Source of the DNA: Cyanobium sp. Cruz CV13-4-11
GTDB taxonomy: Bacteria; Cyanobacteriota; Cyanobacteriia; PCC-6307; Cyanobiaceae
NCBI RefSeq assembly: GCF_024346055.1
Contig: NZ_JAGQCH010000008.1
Location: forward strand, 1-64,000
Direction of reading: 5' to 3'
Length of the DNA: 64,000 nucleotides
The position numbers and the translations under genes were made by a program. Shown here piece after piece: positions 8,701 through 18,367 of this stretch. The notes under the pieces are model-generated. The model was not told the origin of the DNA. It worked only from the letters and a program-made list of their open reading frames with translations, and did no database searches. The number at the start of each line of letters is the position of its first letter. Position 1 is the first letter of the stretch.

Positions 8701-9063
8701 GTGAATCCCATCACCGCCCAGCCCCCCACCATCACCCCGTCCGGATCCGCCAGCCCCTCCTTCCAGATCCGTGGCGGGGAGTCCTCGGCGACCCCGTCCC
8801 AGGGATTTCTGCGCCTTGATCGCATCAACAGCGCCGAACTGCTGCGCCACGGGCGCCGCGTCTATTTCCGTTTCCTGGAGTCCTGCCCCACCGCTCCTGA
8901 GCCGTTGGGGGTTGTGCTTCTCGGCGCCGGTCCCCAGGGCCGGGTGGTTTTCGAGGCGCCGATCCTCCTGCCGGATGAGCAGTTCGTGCCGATGGACCTG
9001 CTGCGTCCCCGCTCGCCCCGGGGCCGCAGCCCCCGGGGCGGAACCAGCCGACCGATCCCATGA
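8701..9063 (+). CDS. Hypothetical protein preceding prepilin peptidase
   Basis: 120 residues from a GTG at 8701 that has a good ribosome binding site (AAAGGA, 5 bp upstream). The frame stays open upstream into prk, but that part lacks a better start. Pro/Ser-rich N-terminal third, then a compact region (FLRLDRINSAELLRHGRRVYF) that may be a small beta-barrel, and a basic Arg/Gly tail. No family recognised and no membrane segment. Its TGA overlaps the ATG of the prepilin peptidase gene by ATGA, so the two are translationally coupled; a link to type IV pili is only positional. Confidence 0.6.
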   Translation: MNPITAQPPTITPSGSASPSFQIRGGESSATPSQGFLRLDRINSAELLRHGRRVYFRFLESCPTAPEPLGVVLLGAGPQGRVVFEAPILLPDEQFVPMDLLRPRSPRGRSPRGGTSRPIP

Positions 9064-9911
9064 CTCCAGCCCCTCTCCTCCCGTCCGCTCTGCCGCTGTC
9101 CCTGCTGGCCCCCTTCGTGGCCCTGGCTGGCGCCTGCATCGGCAGCTTCCTGAACGTGGTGGTCTGGCGGTTGCCGCGGGAGCAGTCGCTGGTCTTTCCC
9201 GGCAGCCATTGCCCCCGCTGTGGCGCCTCCCTGGCCTGGTTCGAGAACCTGCCCCTGCTCAGCTGGCTGCTGCTGCGTGGCCGCTGTCGCCACTGCCACG
9301 CCGCCATCGCCGTCCGTTACCCGCTGGTGGAGCTGCTCACCGCCGGTCTCTGGGTGGCGATGCTGTTCGCCCGTCCTGTTGCCATGGGCCCCGATCCCAG
9401 CCCCTGGCTGCTGCTGGCGGCCGGTTGGCTGCTGGCCAGCTGGCTGCTGCCCCTGTCCCTGATCGACCTCGACAGCCTGTGGCTGCCGGAGCCCCTCTGC
9501 CGCTGGGGCGTGCTGTTGGGTCTGGCGGTCACGGCCGCCGTCGGCTTCCCCCAGGGGGCCGAGGTCGGCCGCACCCTGCTGTTCTCCCATCTTCTGGCCG
9601 TGGCCGCCGGCCTGCTGGGCTTCGAGGCCCTCAGTGCCCTGGCTGAGAAGGCCATGGGCCGGCCGGCCCTGGGGCTGGGGGACGCCAAGTTGGCTGCCCT
9701 GATGGGGGCCTGGCTCGGACCGCTGGGCCTGGGCCTGGCCGTCAGCCTGTCTGTTCTCGCTGGCGCCCTGATCGGCGGGCTGGCCCGGCTCACCGGTCGG
9801 CTCGGCCGCCAGCAGCCCTTCCCCTTCGGCCCCTTTCTCGCCGCCGGTGCCATGGCCGTCTGGATCGGTGGCCACGCCCCCTGGCTGCGCCTGTGGGGCC
9901 TGGGTCTTTAA
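9060..9911 (+). CDS. pilD: Prepilin peptidase / N-methyltransferase (A24 family)
   Basis: 283 residues with about seven hydrophobic segments. The N-terminal part has GSFLNVVVWRLP and the zinc-type tetracysteine C51-C54 and C76-C79 of the methyltransferase domain. The protease aspartates are Asp136 or Asp138 in SLIDLDS and Asp208 in GLGDAK. It cleaves the leader of type IV prepilins at the inner membrane and methylates the new N-terminus, supporting motility or DNA uptake. The start codon overlaps the stop of the small upstream gene. Confidence 0.92.
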   Translation: MTPAPLLPSALPLSLLAPFVALAGACIGSFLNVVVWRLPREQSLVFPGSHCPRCGASLAWFENLPLLSWLLLRGRCRHCHAAIAVRYPLVELLTAGLWVAMLFARPVAMGPDPSPWLLLAAGWLLASWLLPLSLIDLDSLWLPEPLCRWGVLLGLAVTAAVGFPQGAEVGRTLLFSHLLAVAAGLLGFEALSALAEKAMGRPALGLGDAKLAALMGAWLGPLGLGLAVSLSVLAGALIGGLARLTGRLGRQQPFPFGPFLAAGAMAVWIGGHAPWLRLWGLGL

Positions 9912-9947
9912 TGGCTGGTCAGCCGTCACCCTTGCTTCCGTCGCCCC

Positions 9948-10838
9948 ATGTCCCTGTTCGACTGGTTCGCCGATCGCCGCAAGAACGCCCCGGCCGTGCG
10001 CGCCAGCAAGGGGCCTGAGGCCGACGAGGGCGATGGCCTCTGGAGCAAGTGCGCCGAATGCGGACTGGTGGTCTACCGCAAGGATCTGATCGCCAATGCC
10101 AGCGTCTGCAAGGGCTGCGGCCACCATCACCGCATCGACAGCAGCGAGCGCATTCGCCTGATCGCTGATGAGGGCAGCTTCGAGCCCATCGATGCCGATC
10201 TGGCCCCCACCGACCCCCTGGCCTTCAAGGACCGCCGCAGCTATGCCGACCGGCTGCGGGACACCCAGCGGGCCACGGGCCTGCGGGATGCGGTGATCAC
10301 CGGCCTCTGCCGTCTGGAGGGCATGCCCCTGGCCCTGGGGGTGATGGATTTCCGCTTCATGGGCGGTTCGATGGGCTCGGTGGTGGGCGAGAAGCTCACC
10401 CGGCTCGTCGAGCTGGCCACCGCCCGCCGCTACCCGCTGCTGATCGTCTGCGCCTCCGGCGGCGCCCGCATGCAGGAGGGGATGCTCAGCCTGATGCAGA
10501 TGGCCAAGGTGTCCGGTGCCCTGCACCGCCACCGCAGCGCCGAGCTGCTCTACCTGCCCCTGCTCACCCACCCCACCACCGGTGGGGTCACCGCCAGCTT
10601 CGCCATGCTGGGCGACCTGATCCTGGCGGAGCCCAAGGCCATGATCGCCTTCGCCGGCCGTCGGGTGATCGAGCAGACCCTGGGCGAAAAGCTGCCTGAA
10701 GGTTTCCAGACCGCCGAGTATCTCCAGGACCACGGTTTCGTGGACACGATCGTGCCCAGACCCGAGCTGCGCGGCACCCTGGCCACCCTGCTGCGCCTGC
10801 ACGGCAGCGTGCGCACGGCCCTTCCCGTCGCACCGTGA
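9948..10838 (+). CDS. accD: Acetyl-CoA carboxylase carboxyltransferase subunit beta
   Basis: 296 residues, the usual bacterial/plastid length. The N-terminal zinc ribbon has C35, C38, C54 and C57, followed by the carboxyltransferase core with [13 protein letters not shown] and [11 protein letters not shown]. It pairs with AccA to transfer a carboxyl group from biotin carboxyl carrier protein to acetyl-CoA, giving malonyl-CoA for fatty acid synthesis. The stop overlaps the GTG start of the next gene (GTGA), indicating coupling with the secreted protein at 10835. Confidence 0.95.
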   Translation: MSLFDWFADRRKNAPAVRASKGPEADEGDGLWSKCAECGLVVYRKDLIANASVCKGCGHHHRIDSSERIRLIADEGSFEPIDADLAPTDPLAFKDRRSYADRLRDTQRATGLRDAVITGLCRLEGMPLALGVMDFRFMGGSMGSVVGEKLTRLVELATARRYPLLIVCASGGARMQEGMLSLMQMAKVSGALHRHRSAELLYLPLLTHPTTGGVTASFAMLGDLILAEPKAMIAFAGRRVIEQTLGEKLPEGFQTAEYLQDHGFVDTIVPRPELRGTLATLLRLHGSVRTALPVAP

Positions 10839-11272
10839 GGGGGGCCTCGATCAGAAGTGTCGCAGGCCGGCTGCTGGCGGCCCTGCTCGTGCTCGGCCTC
10901 TGGCTGGCTGCGCCCGCTGGCGTCTGGGCCGGTCCGGTCGACTGGCAGGAGGTGGAGGCCGGCCCTGAGGGCCGCCAGTGGTGGGACTCCGGCAGCCTCC
11001 GCTTCGATCGCGAGGGTCGCCTCTCCGTGCTCAGCCGCTTCCAGCCCGCCGCTGCCGCCGATGCGGCCGACGATGCCCGCCCCCCCGTCGGCCAGCTGTA
11101 CGTGATGCAGCTCGATTGCGACGAGGAGCTTTACCGCGACACGGCGGTCAACGGCCTGCCCCGCTGGGGCGCCCCCTGGCAGGCCGCCGCCGGCGACAAC
11201 CTCACGATCCGGGTGTTGCACGCCGCCTGCGCGGCCGCCCGCCTGTCCCCGGAGAACGATGCGACGGCCTGA
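10835..11272 (+). CDS. Small secreted protein of unknown function
   Basis: 145 residues from a GTG that overlaps the accD stop. A typical signal peptide ([16 protein letters not shown], cleavage near VWA-GP) is followed by a domain of about 110 residues with two cysteines (in QLDCDEEL and HAACAAA) that could form a disulfide in the periplasm or lumen. The mature part begins DWQEVEAG, and repeated W/G/L pattern suggests a small beta fold. No family is recognised. The 3' end overlaps the start of the oxidoreductase gene by 14 bp. Confidence 0.7.
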   Translation: MRGASIRSVAGRLLAALLVLGLWLAAPAGVWAGPVDWQEVEAGPEGRQWWDSGSLRFDREGRLSVLSRFQPAAAADAADDARPPVGQLYVMQLDCDEELYRDTAVNGLPRWGAPWQAAAGDNLTIRVLHAACAAARLSPENDATA

Positions 11273-12341
11273 CCCTCCCCTGCGCGTTGCCGTCGCCGGC
11301 CTCGGTTTCGGCGAAAAGGTGATCCTGCCGGCCCTGCGCGACTGCCCGATCACCGAACCGGTGGCCCTCTGGCATCCCCGCCCCGAGCGGGCCGCCGCCG
11401 CGGGCCAGGGGGCGGAGCTGCCCGCCTTCGACGACTTCGGCGCCCTGCTGGCCGATCCGGCCGTGGAGGCGGTGGTGATCGCCACCCCCCCCGAACCCCG
11501 CTTCGCCCTGGCCAGGGCGGCCCTCGAGGCCGGCAAGCACCTGCTCTTGGAGAAGCCAGTGGCGCTGAACGCCGAGCAGGTGGAAGAGCTGCAGCGCCTC
11601 GCCATCGAACGGGGCCTGGTGGTGGCGGTCGACTTCGAGTACCGGGCCGTGCCCCACGTCCAGCAGCTGGCGGCCCTGGTCGCCCAGGGGGTGCTGGGGG
11701 ATCCCTGGCTGGTGAAGTTCGACTGGCTGATGTCCAGCCGCGCCGATCCCAGCCGCCCCTGGAGCTGGTACTCCCAGGCGGCCGCCGGGGGCGGTGTGCT
11801 CGGCGCCCTCGGCACCCACGCCTTCGACACCCTCCACTGGCTGATCGGCCCCAGCCGCGGCCTCAGCGCCCGGCTGAGCACCGCCATCGGCGAGCGCCCT
11901 ATCCCCGGCTCCGGCTCCATGGGCGTGGTGGATGCGGAGGACAGCGCCCTGATCCAGCTCGACCTGGCAGACCACCGCGGCCGCGCCGTGCCCGCCCAGC
12001 TCACCCTTTGCTCGGTGGCCCGGGCGGGACGGGGCTTCTGGATCGAGCTCTACGGCAGCGAGGCCACCCTGGTGCTGGGCTCCAGCAACCAGGCCGACTA
12101 CGTCCACGGCATGCAGCTGTGGATGGCCCGGCCGGGCGAGGCCCTGCGCCCCCTGCCGGCCGACCCGGTCCTGGCCTATGGCCGCACCTGGGAGGACGGC
12201 CGCATCGCCCCGGTGCGGCGACTGCTGGGCTGGTGGTCGCAGGCGGTGCGGGAGCGCCGGCCGATGGTGCCTGGACTGGCCGAGGCCGTGACCAGCCAGC
12301 GCTGCTGCGACTGGGCCCGCCAGGGAACAGAAGGGACGTAG
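11259..12341 (+). CDS. Gfo/Idh/MocA family NAD(P)-dependent oxidoreductase
   Basis: 360 residues. The Rossmann fold opens with [12 protein letters not shown], and the family motif EKPVALN appears near residue 100. The C-terminal half is the alpha/beta domain that binds a sugar or inositol-like substrate, including [16 protein letters not shown] with the catalytic His. Family members oxidise or reduce sugars, inositols or biliverdin-type substrates; the precise substrate cannot be read here. It ends the accD-containing run, and a promoter for the aldolase gene lies in the 106 bp downstream. Confidence 0.88.
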   Translation: MRRPDPPLRVAVAGLGFGEKVILPALRDCPITEPVALWHPRPERAAAAGQGAELPAFDDFGALLADPAVEAVVIATPPEPRFALARAALEAGKHLLLEKPVALNAEQVEELQRLAIERGLVVAVDFEYRAVPHVQQLAALVAQGVLGDPWLVKFDWLMSSRADPSRPWSWYSQAAAGGGVLGALGTHAFDTLHWLIGPSRGLSARLSTAIGERPIPGSGSMGVVDAEDSALIQLDLADHRGRAVPAQLTLCSVARAGRGFWIELYGSEATLVLGSSNQADYVHGMQLWMARPGEALRPLPADPVLAYGRTWEDGRIAPVRRLLGWWSQAVRERRPMVPGLAEAVTSQRCCDWARQGTEGT

Positions 12342-12350
12342 GGCATCCCC

Positions 12351-12356
12351 TAGACT
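12351..12356 (+). promoter_or_regulatory. Putative -10 element of the class II aldolase gene
   Basis: TAGACT at 12351-12356 is close to the sigma-70 consensus and lies in the only intergenic gap upstream of fba, leaving a leader of roughly 85 nt. No good -35 box is seen. Assigned by position and resemblance alone. Confidence 0.35.
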
Positions 12357-12447
12357 CCCCGTCAGACCCGGTGGGACGATCCCGCCAGCCGTCCTCCGAC
12401 CACGGTTCTTACCAACCGTACCCACCCAAAAAACCGCGAGATTTCCC

Positions 12448-13521
12448 ATGGCGCTCGTACCGCTTCGTCTGCTGCTCGATCACGCCGCAGAAAACGGCTA
12501 CGGCATTCCTGCCTTCAACGTCAACAACCTGGAGCAGGTGCAGTCGATCATGGAGGCTGCCTACGAGACCGACAGCCCGGTGATCCTGCAGGCCTCCCGG
12601 GGTGCCCGTCAGTACGCCGGCGAGAGCTTCCTGCGCCACCTCATCTTGGCCGCGGTGGAAACCTATCCCGACATCCCGGTGGTGATGCACCAGGACCACG
12701 GCAACAGCCCTGCCACCTGCTACGGCGCCGCCGCCAACGGTTTCACTTCGGTGATGATGGACGGCTCCCTTGAGGCCGACGCCAAGACCCCCGCCAGCTA
12801 CGACTACAACGTGGCAGTCACCAAGGAAGTGGTGGACGTGGCCCACGCCATCGGCGTGAGTGTGGAAGGCGAATTGGGTTGCCTGGGTTCTTTGGAAACC
12901 GGCAAGGGTGAAGCCGAGGACGGCCATGGTTTCGAGGGCTCCCTCGACCATTCCCAGCTGCTCACCGACCCCGCCGAGGCGGCCGACTTCGTCGCCAAGA
13001 CCAAGGTGGATGCCCTGGCCATCGCCATCGGCACCAGCCACGGCGCCTACAAGTTCACCCGCAAGCCCACCGGCGAAGTGCTGGCCATCTCCCGGATCGC
13101 CGAGATCCACAAGGCCATCCCCAACACCCACCTGGTGATGCATGGCTCCAGCTCCGTTCCCCAGGAATGGCTGGACATGATCAACAAGTACGGCGGCGCC
13201 ATCCCGGAGACCTACGGCGTTCCCGTCGAGGAGATCCAGGAAGGCATCCGCAACGGCGTGCGCAAGGTCAACATCGACACCGACAACCGCCTCGCCTTCA
13301 CGGCCGCCGTGCGGGAAGCCGCCGCCAAGGATCCCGCCAACTTCGATCCCCGTCACTTCAACAAGCCCGCCCGGGCCTACATGAAGAAGGTCTGCCTCGA
13401 CCGTTACCAGCAGTTCTGGTGTGCCGGCAACGCCAGCAAGATCAAGCAGCGCGACATCAACTACTACGCCGCCCTCTACGCCAAGGGCGCCCTGGATCCC
13501 AAGACCGCCGTGGCCGCCTGA
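12448..13521 (+). CDS. fba: Class II fructose-bisphosphate aldolase (Calvin-cycle subtype)
   Basis: 357 residues. Zinc-binding histidines are visible in [18 protein letters not shown] and [11 protein letters not shown], and the phosphate-binding KVNIDTDNR is intact. The enzyme makes fructose 1,6-bisphosphate or sedoheptulose 1,7-bisphosphate from triose phosphates, serving both the Calvin cycle and glycolysis. The C-terminal [19 protein letters not shown] is typical of the cyanobacterial/proteobacterial CbbA-type enzyme. The gene is monocistronic, with its own promoter region and a strong terminator. Confidence 0.95.
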   Translation: MALVPLRLLLDHAAENGYGIPAFNVNNLEQVQSIMEAAYETDSPVILQASRGARQYAGESFLRHLILAAVETYPDIPVVMHQDHGNSPATCYGAAANGFTSVMMDGSLEADAKTPASYDYNVAVTKEVVDVAHAIGVSVEGELGCLGSLETGKGEAEDGHGFEGSLDHSQLLTDPAEAADFVAKTKVDALAIAIGTSHGAYKFTRKPTGEVLAISRIAEIHKAIPNTHLVMHGSSSVPQEWLDMINKYGGAIPETYGVPVEEIQEGIRNGVRKVNIDTDNRLAFTAAVREAAAKDPANFDPRHFNKPARAYMKKVCLDRYQQFWCAGNASKIKQRDINYYAALYAKGALDPKTAVAA

Positions 13522-13556
13522 TCGGCGACCCGCCTGCGATCCAATAGCGATGCATC

Positions 13557-13579
13557 GGGGGCCCACGGGCCCCCTTTTT
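13557..13579 (+). terminator. Intrinsic terminator of the aldolase gene
   Basis: gggggccc (13557-13564), a 2-nt spacer and gggccccc (13567-13574) form an 8-bp G/C stem followed by five T residues. It sits 36 bp after the fba stop, between convergent genes. Confidence 0.85.
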
Positions 13580-13615
13580 CATGGCCGGCCATCCCGGGCG
13601 CTCAGGCTGGGGCGC

Positions 13616-16579
13616 TCAGGGCAGTGGCAGGGGCAGCGGTGTGCCGTCGGGGAGCGGCGGTTTGGCGGACGCGGCCTCCTCCTTGCCGCTGGGCTCCTTG
13701 TCCACCAGCCGCTCGAGGGCGCGGCGCAGGCTGCGCTCCATCACGAAGCGGCGTCCGTCGGTGACCACCACGCGCACCAGGGTGGGCAGGTCGTTGCTCT
13801 TCGACTGCAGATAGATCGGCTCCACGTAGAGCAGGCCCTCGCCCACCGGCAACACCAGCAAATTGCCGCGGAACAACCGCGAGCCGAGCCGGTTCCAGAG
13901 GCCGAACTGGAAGCTGATCGTTGGGTCCTGATCGATCAGGGCCGTGACCTGCTGGGGGCCGAGCAGCAGCCGCTGCTGGGGGAAGCGCACCAGCATCAGC
14001 TCCCCGTAATGGGGCGGATCGTTGCGGGCGGCCAGCCAACCCACCAGGTTGGAGCGCTTCAACGGGGTGAAGGGCAGCAGCAGCACGAATTCGGAGCGCT
14101 CTTTCCCGGGCAGTTGCAGGGTGAGGTGATACGGAGACACGGGCACGGTGCTCTCGCCGTAGATCTCGGTGGGCACCGCCCAGACGTCGTCACCGTTGTA
14201 GAAAGTGCGCACGTCGGTGACGTGATACCTCAGCAGCCGTTCCGCCTGGATGTCGAACTGGCTCTTGGGCACCCGGATGTGGGCCAGCAGCCCCGGGGGC
14301 ATGGCCGAGAGGGGCCGGAACAGTTCCGGAAAGGCGCGCACCCAGGTGCGCAGCACCGGATCCCTGGCGTCGTTCACGTAAAGCCAGAGCCGGCCGTCGT
14401 GGGCATCCACCACCGCCTTCACCGGGTTGCGGAAATAGCGCAGGCCCTGTGGATTGGGATCGCTGTAGGGGTACGAGCGGCTGGTGGTGAAGCCATCCAG
14501 GAGCCAGTACTGGTGTTGCTCCGGCCGGTAGCCCGCACTGCCGGCCACCCGGGCGGTGACCAGGTAGGGCTGGCTTTCGAAGCGCAGGAACGGCGCCAGG
14601 GCCGTCAGGCGCTTGTTCACTTGCCGCCGCAGCAACAGCAGCGATCGCTCGGTGAAGGAGCCGGTGAACAGCAGCCGTGGTTCCCGCAGATAGACCGCGG
14701 CGGCAAGCCGCTGCAGGGGATGGGCGAGGGAGATGCCAATCGTGCCGTTGTAGTGCGTGTAGACGTTGAGTTCCCCTTCCGGATAGGAGAATTCCTTCAC
14801 CTTGGTGGGTGCAATCGCGTAGGGGGAGGGGCCGGAGGCGAAGTAGAGGCTCGGGCTGCCTACCGGCAGCGCCGCCCGGGCCTCCTTGTCGGTGATGCCC
14901 AGCTCGGGGATGCCCTGCACCCGGCCGCTGCTGCCCAGGTCCTTGACGAAGAACAGGGGCAGGCCGTCGGAGCCGAAGGCGTTCACCGGCGAAACAGTGA
15001 AACCGTGGCCGTTGGTGAACACCAGATGGCGGTTCAGCCAGGTGCGCGAGCCGGGCGGCAGGGCGCTGCTGTCCAGCTCCCGGGCCGAGATCAGCACCTG
15101 CTGGGAACCGTCGCGGGCGGACTTGCCCTGCAGCGGATAGCGATCGACGTCCGCCGAAGGAAAATAATAGAAGAGGCGCAACTGCTGCAGCTGCCGGTTC
15201 GCGGCCAGCAGGGGCTGGCTGTCCCAGAGGCGGATGTTGTCGAGTGTGCCGGGGGCCTTGGCCAGATCCGCGGCCGTGAGCTCCTGGCGGGGTTCGAGTC
15301 GCAGGTTGCGCACGTGCTCCAGGCCGAAGGCGCGGCGGGTGGCTTTGATGCTGCGCTCCAGGAAGGGGGCTTCCACCGTCAGCTCCCGCGGCTGCACCCA
15401 GAAGCGCTGGGCCAGGGGCGAGAGGACCCACTCACTGATGGGCACCAACAGGGCCGTGCCGGCCAGGGGCAGCAGGGCGCCGCGCCGCAGCCAGCCCCGG
15501 GGCAGGGGAACCAGCAGCGCGAAGGCCGTGAGCAGCAGCAGCACGGCGAACAGCAGCCGCAGCGGCAGCCGCACATGCAGATCCACGAAGCCCGCCCCCG
15601 AGGCCACGCCGCTGCCCTGCACCATCAGATCAAAGGGGGCCAGGGCGTTGCTCAGGGCCATCACAACGGCCAGGGCCGCCACCTGGGGCTGAAGCACCCG
15701 CTGCTGGGCCTTGCTGAGGCCATCAAAGTGAAGATCCGACAGGCTGCGGCCCTTGCCGATGGTGAGCAGCAGGCAGGCCGCCAGCCCCACAAGCCCCTGG
15801 GCGAGCATCACGCTCAGCACGAGCCGCAGGGCCGGCAGGCGCAGCACGGTGAAGGACAGATCAAGACCGGTGAGGGGATCGCCTTCGCCGAAGGGCGTCG
15901 CCAGCAGGGCCGGCAGCCACAGGCTCCAGCCCCGCGCCACCGCCGTGGCCGAGCCCGCCAGGGCGGCCGCCAGGGTGATCCGCAGGGTGGTGAGGGGCCA
16001 CAGCAGCAGCGGCAGCAGCAGGCCCCCCGCCAGACCCGCCACCAGCAGGGGCGGCAGATCCCGGAGCACGGAGAAGCCGGTGATCACATCGCCGTTGAAG
16101 GGGTTGGCGATCAGTCCCCGGGCCTGCACCATCAGGTAGCTCAGGCCGCCGGCCAGCAGCAGCACCAGGCCGATCAGCACCAGCACCAGGGCGCCGTTGC
16201 CCAGCCGCAGCAGCGGCTCGCTCGGCCGGGGCGCCTCGGGCCCCTGCTCCCGCAGACGCCAGCAGCGCTGCAGCTGGGCCAGCTGCAGCACCGAGCCCAG
16301 ACCGAAGACCGCCGCGAAAGCGGAGATCTGCAGCATCCAGCGGCGCAGCAGAATCGGCTGGAAGTCGAACTGGCTGAACCAGAGCCATTCGATGGCCAGC
16401 CGGGCCCCCGCCCAGAGGGCCAGCAGCAGCCCGAAGGCGATGGCAAGGCCGACGGCGAGGCGTCGCCTCAGGCGGGCCGGCAGCGGGGATGGATCAGGCA
16501 CAAGCGGAGCGTAGGCAGAACCCTGCGGGCGACAAGGTGCCGACTCCAGGTCACCAACAGCCGTCGCCGCGTCTGACAT
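13616..16579 (-). CDS. UPF0182 family large membrane protein
   Basis: 987 residues. After a hydrophilic N-terminus, residues about 35-360 hold around seven transmembrane helices, followed by a soluble domain of about 600 residues. Family hallmarks include EWLWFSQFDFQPILLRRW, NPFNGDVITGF, the SYPYSDPNPQGLRYFRNPVK segment and YVNDARDPVLRTW. UPF0182 (COG1615) is found in cyanobacteria and actinobacteria; its biochemical role is not established. The start at 16579 overlaps the maximal thrC frame by 2 bp, so one or both starts probably lie further in. It is transcribed alone, convergent to fba. Confidence 0.9.
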   Translation of the reverse strand: MSDAATAVGDLESAPCRPQGSAYAPLVPDPSPLPARLRRRLAVGLAIAFGLLLALWAGARLAIEWLWFSQFDFQPILLRRWMLQISAFAAVFGLGSVLQLAQLQRCWRLREQGPEAPRPSEPLLRLGNGALVLVLIGLVLLLAGGLSYLMVQARGLIANPFNGDVITGFSVLRDLPPLLVAGLAGGLLLPLLLWPLTTLRITLAAALAGSATAVARGWSLWLPALLATPFGEGDPLTGLDLSFTVLRLPALRLVLSVMLAQGLVGLAACLLLTIGKGRSLSDLHFDGLSKAQQRVLQPQVAALAVVMALSNALAPFDLMVQGSGVASGAGFVDLHVRLPLRLLFAVLLLLTAFALLVPLPRGWLRRGALLPLAGTALLVPISEWVLSPLAQRFWVQPRELTVEAPFLERSIKATRRAFGLEHVRNLRLEPRQELTAADLAKAPGTLDNIRLWDSQPLLAANRQLQQLRLFYYFPSADVDRYPLQGKSARDGSQQVLISARELDSSALPPGSRTWLNRHLVFTNGHGFTVSPVNAFGSDGLPLFFVKDLGSSGRVQGIPELGITDKEARAALPVGSPSLYFASGPSPYAIAPTKVKEFSYPEGELNVYTHYNGTIGISLAHPLQRLAAAVYLREPRLLFTGSFTERSLLLLRRQVNKRLTALAPFLRFESQPYLVTARVAGSAGYRPEQHQYWLLDGFTTSRSYPYSDPNPQGLRYFRNPVKAVVDAHDGRLWLYVNDARDPVLRTWVRAFPELFRPLSAMPPGLLAHIRVPKSQFDIQAERLLRYHVTDVRTFYNGDDVWAVPTEIYGESTVPVSPYHLTLQLPGKERSEFVLLLPFTPLKRSNLVGWLAARNDPPHYGELMLVRFPQQRLLLGPQQVTALIDQDPTISFQFGLWNRLGSRLFRGNLLVLPVGEGLLYVEPIYLQSKSNDLPTLVRVVVTDGRRFVMERSLRRALERLVDKEPSGKEEAASAKPPLPDGTPLPLPLP

Positions 16580-16676
16580 GTCACCAAAGCCGAGGCATTA
16601 CCCGACTGCGGATATCGGCTTTAAAGACAGGCGCTGGCCACCGCTGTTAGCGTTTGCCCCAGTGTCCGGGCACGCT

Positions 16677-17957
16677 TTGACCGCCACCCTCTCCCGCTCC
16701 ACCTTCACGGGCCTGCGCTGCAAGGAATGCGGTCATCCCTACGAGGCTGGAGCGCGCCACGTCTGCGAAGACGTCTGCTTCGGCCCGCTTGAGGTGGTCT
16801 ACGACTACGACGCCATCCGCAGCCGCGTCAGTCGCGCCACCATCGAGGCCGGCCCCACCTCCATCTGGCGGTACCGGGAGTTCCTGCCCGTCGAAGGCGA
16901 CCCCATCGACGTCGGCACCGGCTTCACACCCCTGCTCAAGGCGGATCGTCTGGCTAAGCGCCTCGGCCTTTCCTCCCTTTACATCAAAAACGACGGCGTC
17001 AACATGCCGACGCTGTCCTTCAAGGACCGCGTCGTCTCGGTGGCCCTCACCCGGGCCCGTGAGCTGGGCTTCACCACGGTCAGCTGCGCCTCCACCGGCA
17101 ACCTGGCCAACTCCACCGCCGCCATCGCCGCCCACGCCGGCCTCGAGTGCTGCGTCTTCATCCCCAGTGATCTCGAACTGGGCAAGGTGCTGGGCACCCT
17201 CGTTTACAACCCCACCCTGATGGCGGTGAAGGGCAACTACGACCAGGTCAACAGGCTTTGCTCCGAGGTGGCCAACACCTACGGCTGGGGCTTCGTCAAC
17301 ATCAACCTGCGCCCCTACTACTCCGAAGGCTCCAAGACCCTCGGCTACGAGGTGATCGAGCAGCTCGGCTGGCAGCTTCCCGACCACATCGTCGCGCCCC
17401 TGGCCTCCGGCTCCCTGTTCACCAAGATCCGCAAGGGCTTCGACGAGTTCATCAAGGTGGGTCTCGTCGAGGAGAAGCCCGTCCGCTTCAGCGGTGCCCA
17501 GGCCGAAGGCTGCTCGCCCATCGCCCAGGCGTTTGCTGCCGGGCGCGACTTCATCACCCCGGTCAAGCCCAACACGATTGCCAAGTCGATCGCCATCGGC
17601 AATCCCGCCGACGGCCCCTACGCCATCGACATCGCCAACCGCACCGGCGGCACCATCGCGGCCGTCACCGATGAGGAGATCATCGACGGCATCAAGCTGC
17701 TGGCCGAGATGGAGGGGGTGTTCACCGAGACCGCCGGTGGCACCACCATCGCCGTGCTCAAGAAGCTGGTGGAACAGGGCAAGATCGATCCCTCGGAAAC
17801 CACCGTCGCCTACATCACCGGCAACGGTCTCAAGACCACCGAAGCGATCGCCTCCTGCATCGGTGCGCCTTACACCATCGAGCCGCAGCTCGCCAGTTTC
17901 AATGCCGCCTGGGAGCAGTCCCAGGCCTCCCATGGGAGCAAGGCCGCGCCGGCCTGA
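16677..17957 (+). CDS. thrC: Threonine synthase ThrC
   Basis: 426 residues from a TTG at 16677 (LTATLSR). The frame is open to an ATG at 16578, but that overlaps the divergent gene and leaves no promoter; a GTG at 16662 is another option. The N-terminal domain has CKECG and CEDVC, as in cyanobacterial/archaeal-type threonine synthases. The PLP lysine is K116 in SFKDR, and the pyridoxal phosphate cradle ASTGNLANS follows. It converts O-phosphohomoserine to threonine in the cytoplasm. The next gene, 42 bp downstream, encodes a ubiquitin-like sulfur carrier. Confidence 0.93.
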   Translation: MTATLSRSTFTGLRCKECGHPYEAGARHVCEDVCFGPLEVVYDYDAIRSRVSRATIEAGPTSIWRYREFLPVEGDPIDVGTGFTPLLKADRLAKRLGLSSLYIKNDGVNMPTLSFKDRVVSVALTRARELGFTTVSCASTGNLANSTAAIAAHAGLECCVFIPSDLELGKVLGTLVYNPTLMAVKGNYDQVNRLCSEVANTYGWGFVNINLRPYYSEGSKTLGYEVIEQLGWQLPDHIVAPLASGSLFTKIRKGFDEFIKVGLVEEKPVRFSGAQAEGCSPIAQAFAAGRDFITPVKPNTIAKSIAIGNPADGPYAIDIANRTGGTIAAVTDEEIIDGIKLLAEMEGVFTETAGGTTIAVLKKLVEQGKIDPSETTVAYITGNGLKTTEAIASCIGAPYTIEPQLASFNAAWEQSQASHGSKAAPA

Positions 17958-17999
17958 GTCGCCCGTTTCCCTTCCTTTCCTGCCCCACCGACGCTTTCC

Positions 18000-18275
18000 A
18001 TGGCCATCCAGGTTCTGATCCCCACGCCCCTGCAGAAGTTCACCAACGACGAGGCCAGCGTCAGCCTTGAGGCCACCAGCATCGACGGTCTGCTCCAGGC
18101 CCTCGAAGGCCGCTACCCCGGCATCCAGGCCCGTCTGTGTGATGAGAACGGCAAGCTGCGCCGCTTCCTCAACCTCTACGTGAACAGCGAGGACATCCGC
18201 TTCCTCGACAACCAGGCCACGCCGCTCAGCGACGGCGACGAGGTGAGCATTGTGCCGGCCGTCGCGGGCGGCTGA
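18000..18275 (+). CDS. MoaD/ThiS-family ubiquitin-like sulfur carrier
   Basis: 91 residues ending in a diglycine (PAVAGG), the site that becomes thiocarboxylated in this family. The fold signature [35 protein letters not shown]-like ending is compact, with DGDEVSIVP the classic last strand. It could serve molybdopterin, thiamin, cysteine or homocysteine synthesis. Its position directly after thrC, which is homologous in fold to cysteine synthase, parallels the actinobacterial CysO-CysM pair, but no cognate activating enzyme is visible in the window. Confidence 0.88.
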   Translation: MAIQVLIPTPLQKFTNDEASVSLEATSIDGLLQALEGRYPGIQARLCDENGKLRRFLNLYVNSEDIRFLDNQATPLSDGDEVSIVPAVAGG

Positions 18276-18281
18276 ACGCGC

Positions 18282-18318
18282 CCCCGCCGGGAGAGCGCCC
18301 CCCGCCGGGAGAGCGCCG
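18282..18318. repeat. Tandem duplication of about 17 bp after the sulfur-carrier gene
   Basis: The unit cccgccgggagagcgcc occurs twice back to back around 18284-18300 and 18301-18317. It lies in the short non-coding gap before the bicupin gene and has no visible function. Confidence 0.6.
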
Positions 18319-18367
18319 GCAATGGAAAGAAATCCATAGGATCTGTCAACGATTGCAACCTGATCCC

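Noticed and set aside
8862-10802. 646-codon minus-strand open frame opposite pilD and accD
   Set aside because: Gln/Gly/Ala-rich shadow; both real genes on the plus strand have full catalytic motifs.
15285-15305. tRNA-like ggttcgagtc
   Set aside because: It lies inside the UPF0182 coding region and no cloverleaf can be drawn around it.
13421-16576. 1051-codon plus-strand open frame opposite the UPF0182 gene
   Set aside because: Gln/Arg/His/Gly-rich composition without domains; it is the complement of a real membrane-protein gene in high-GC DNA.
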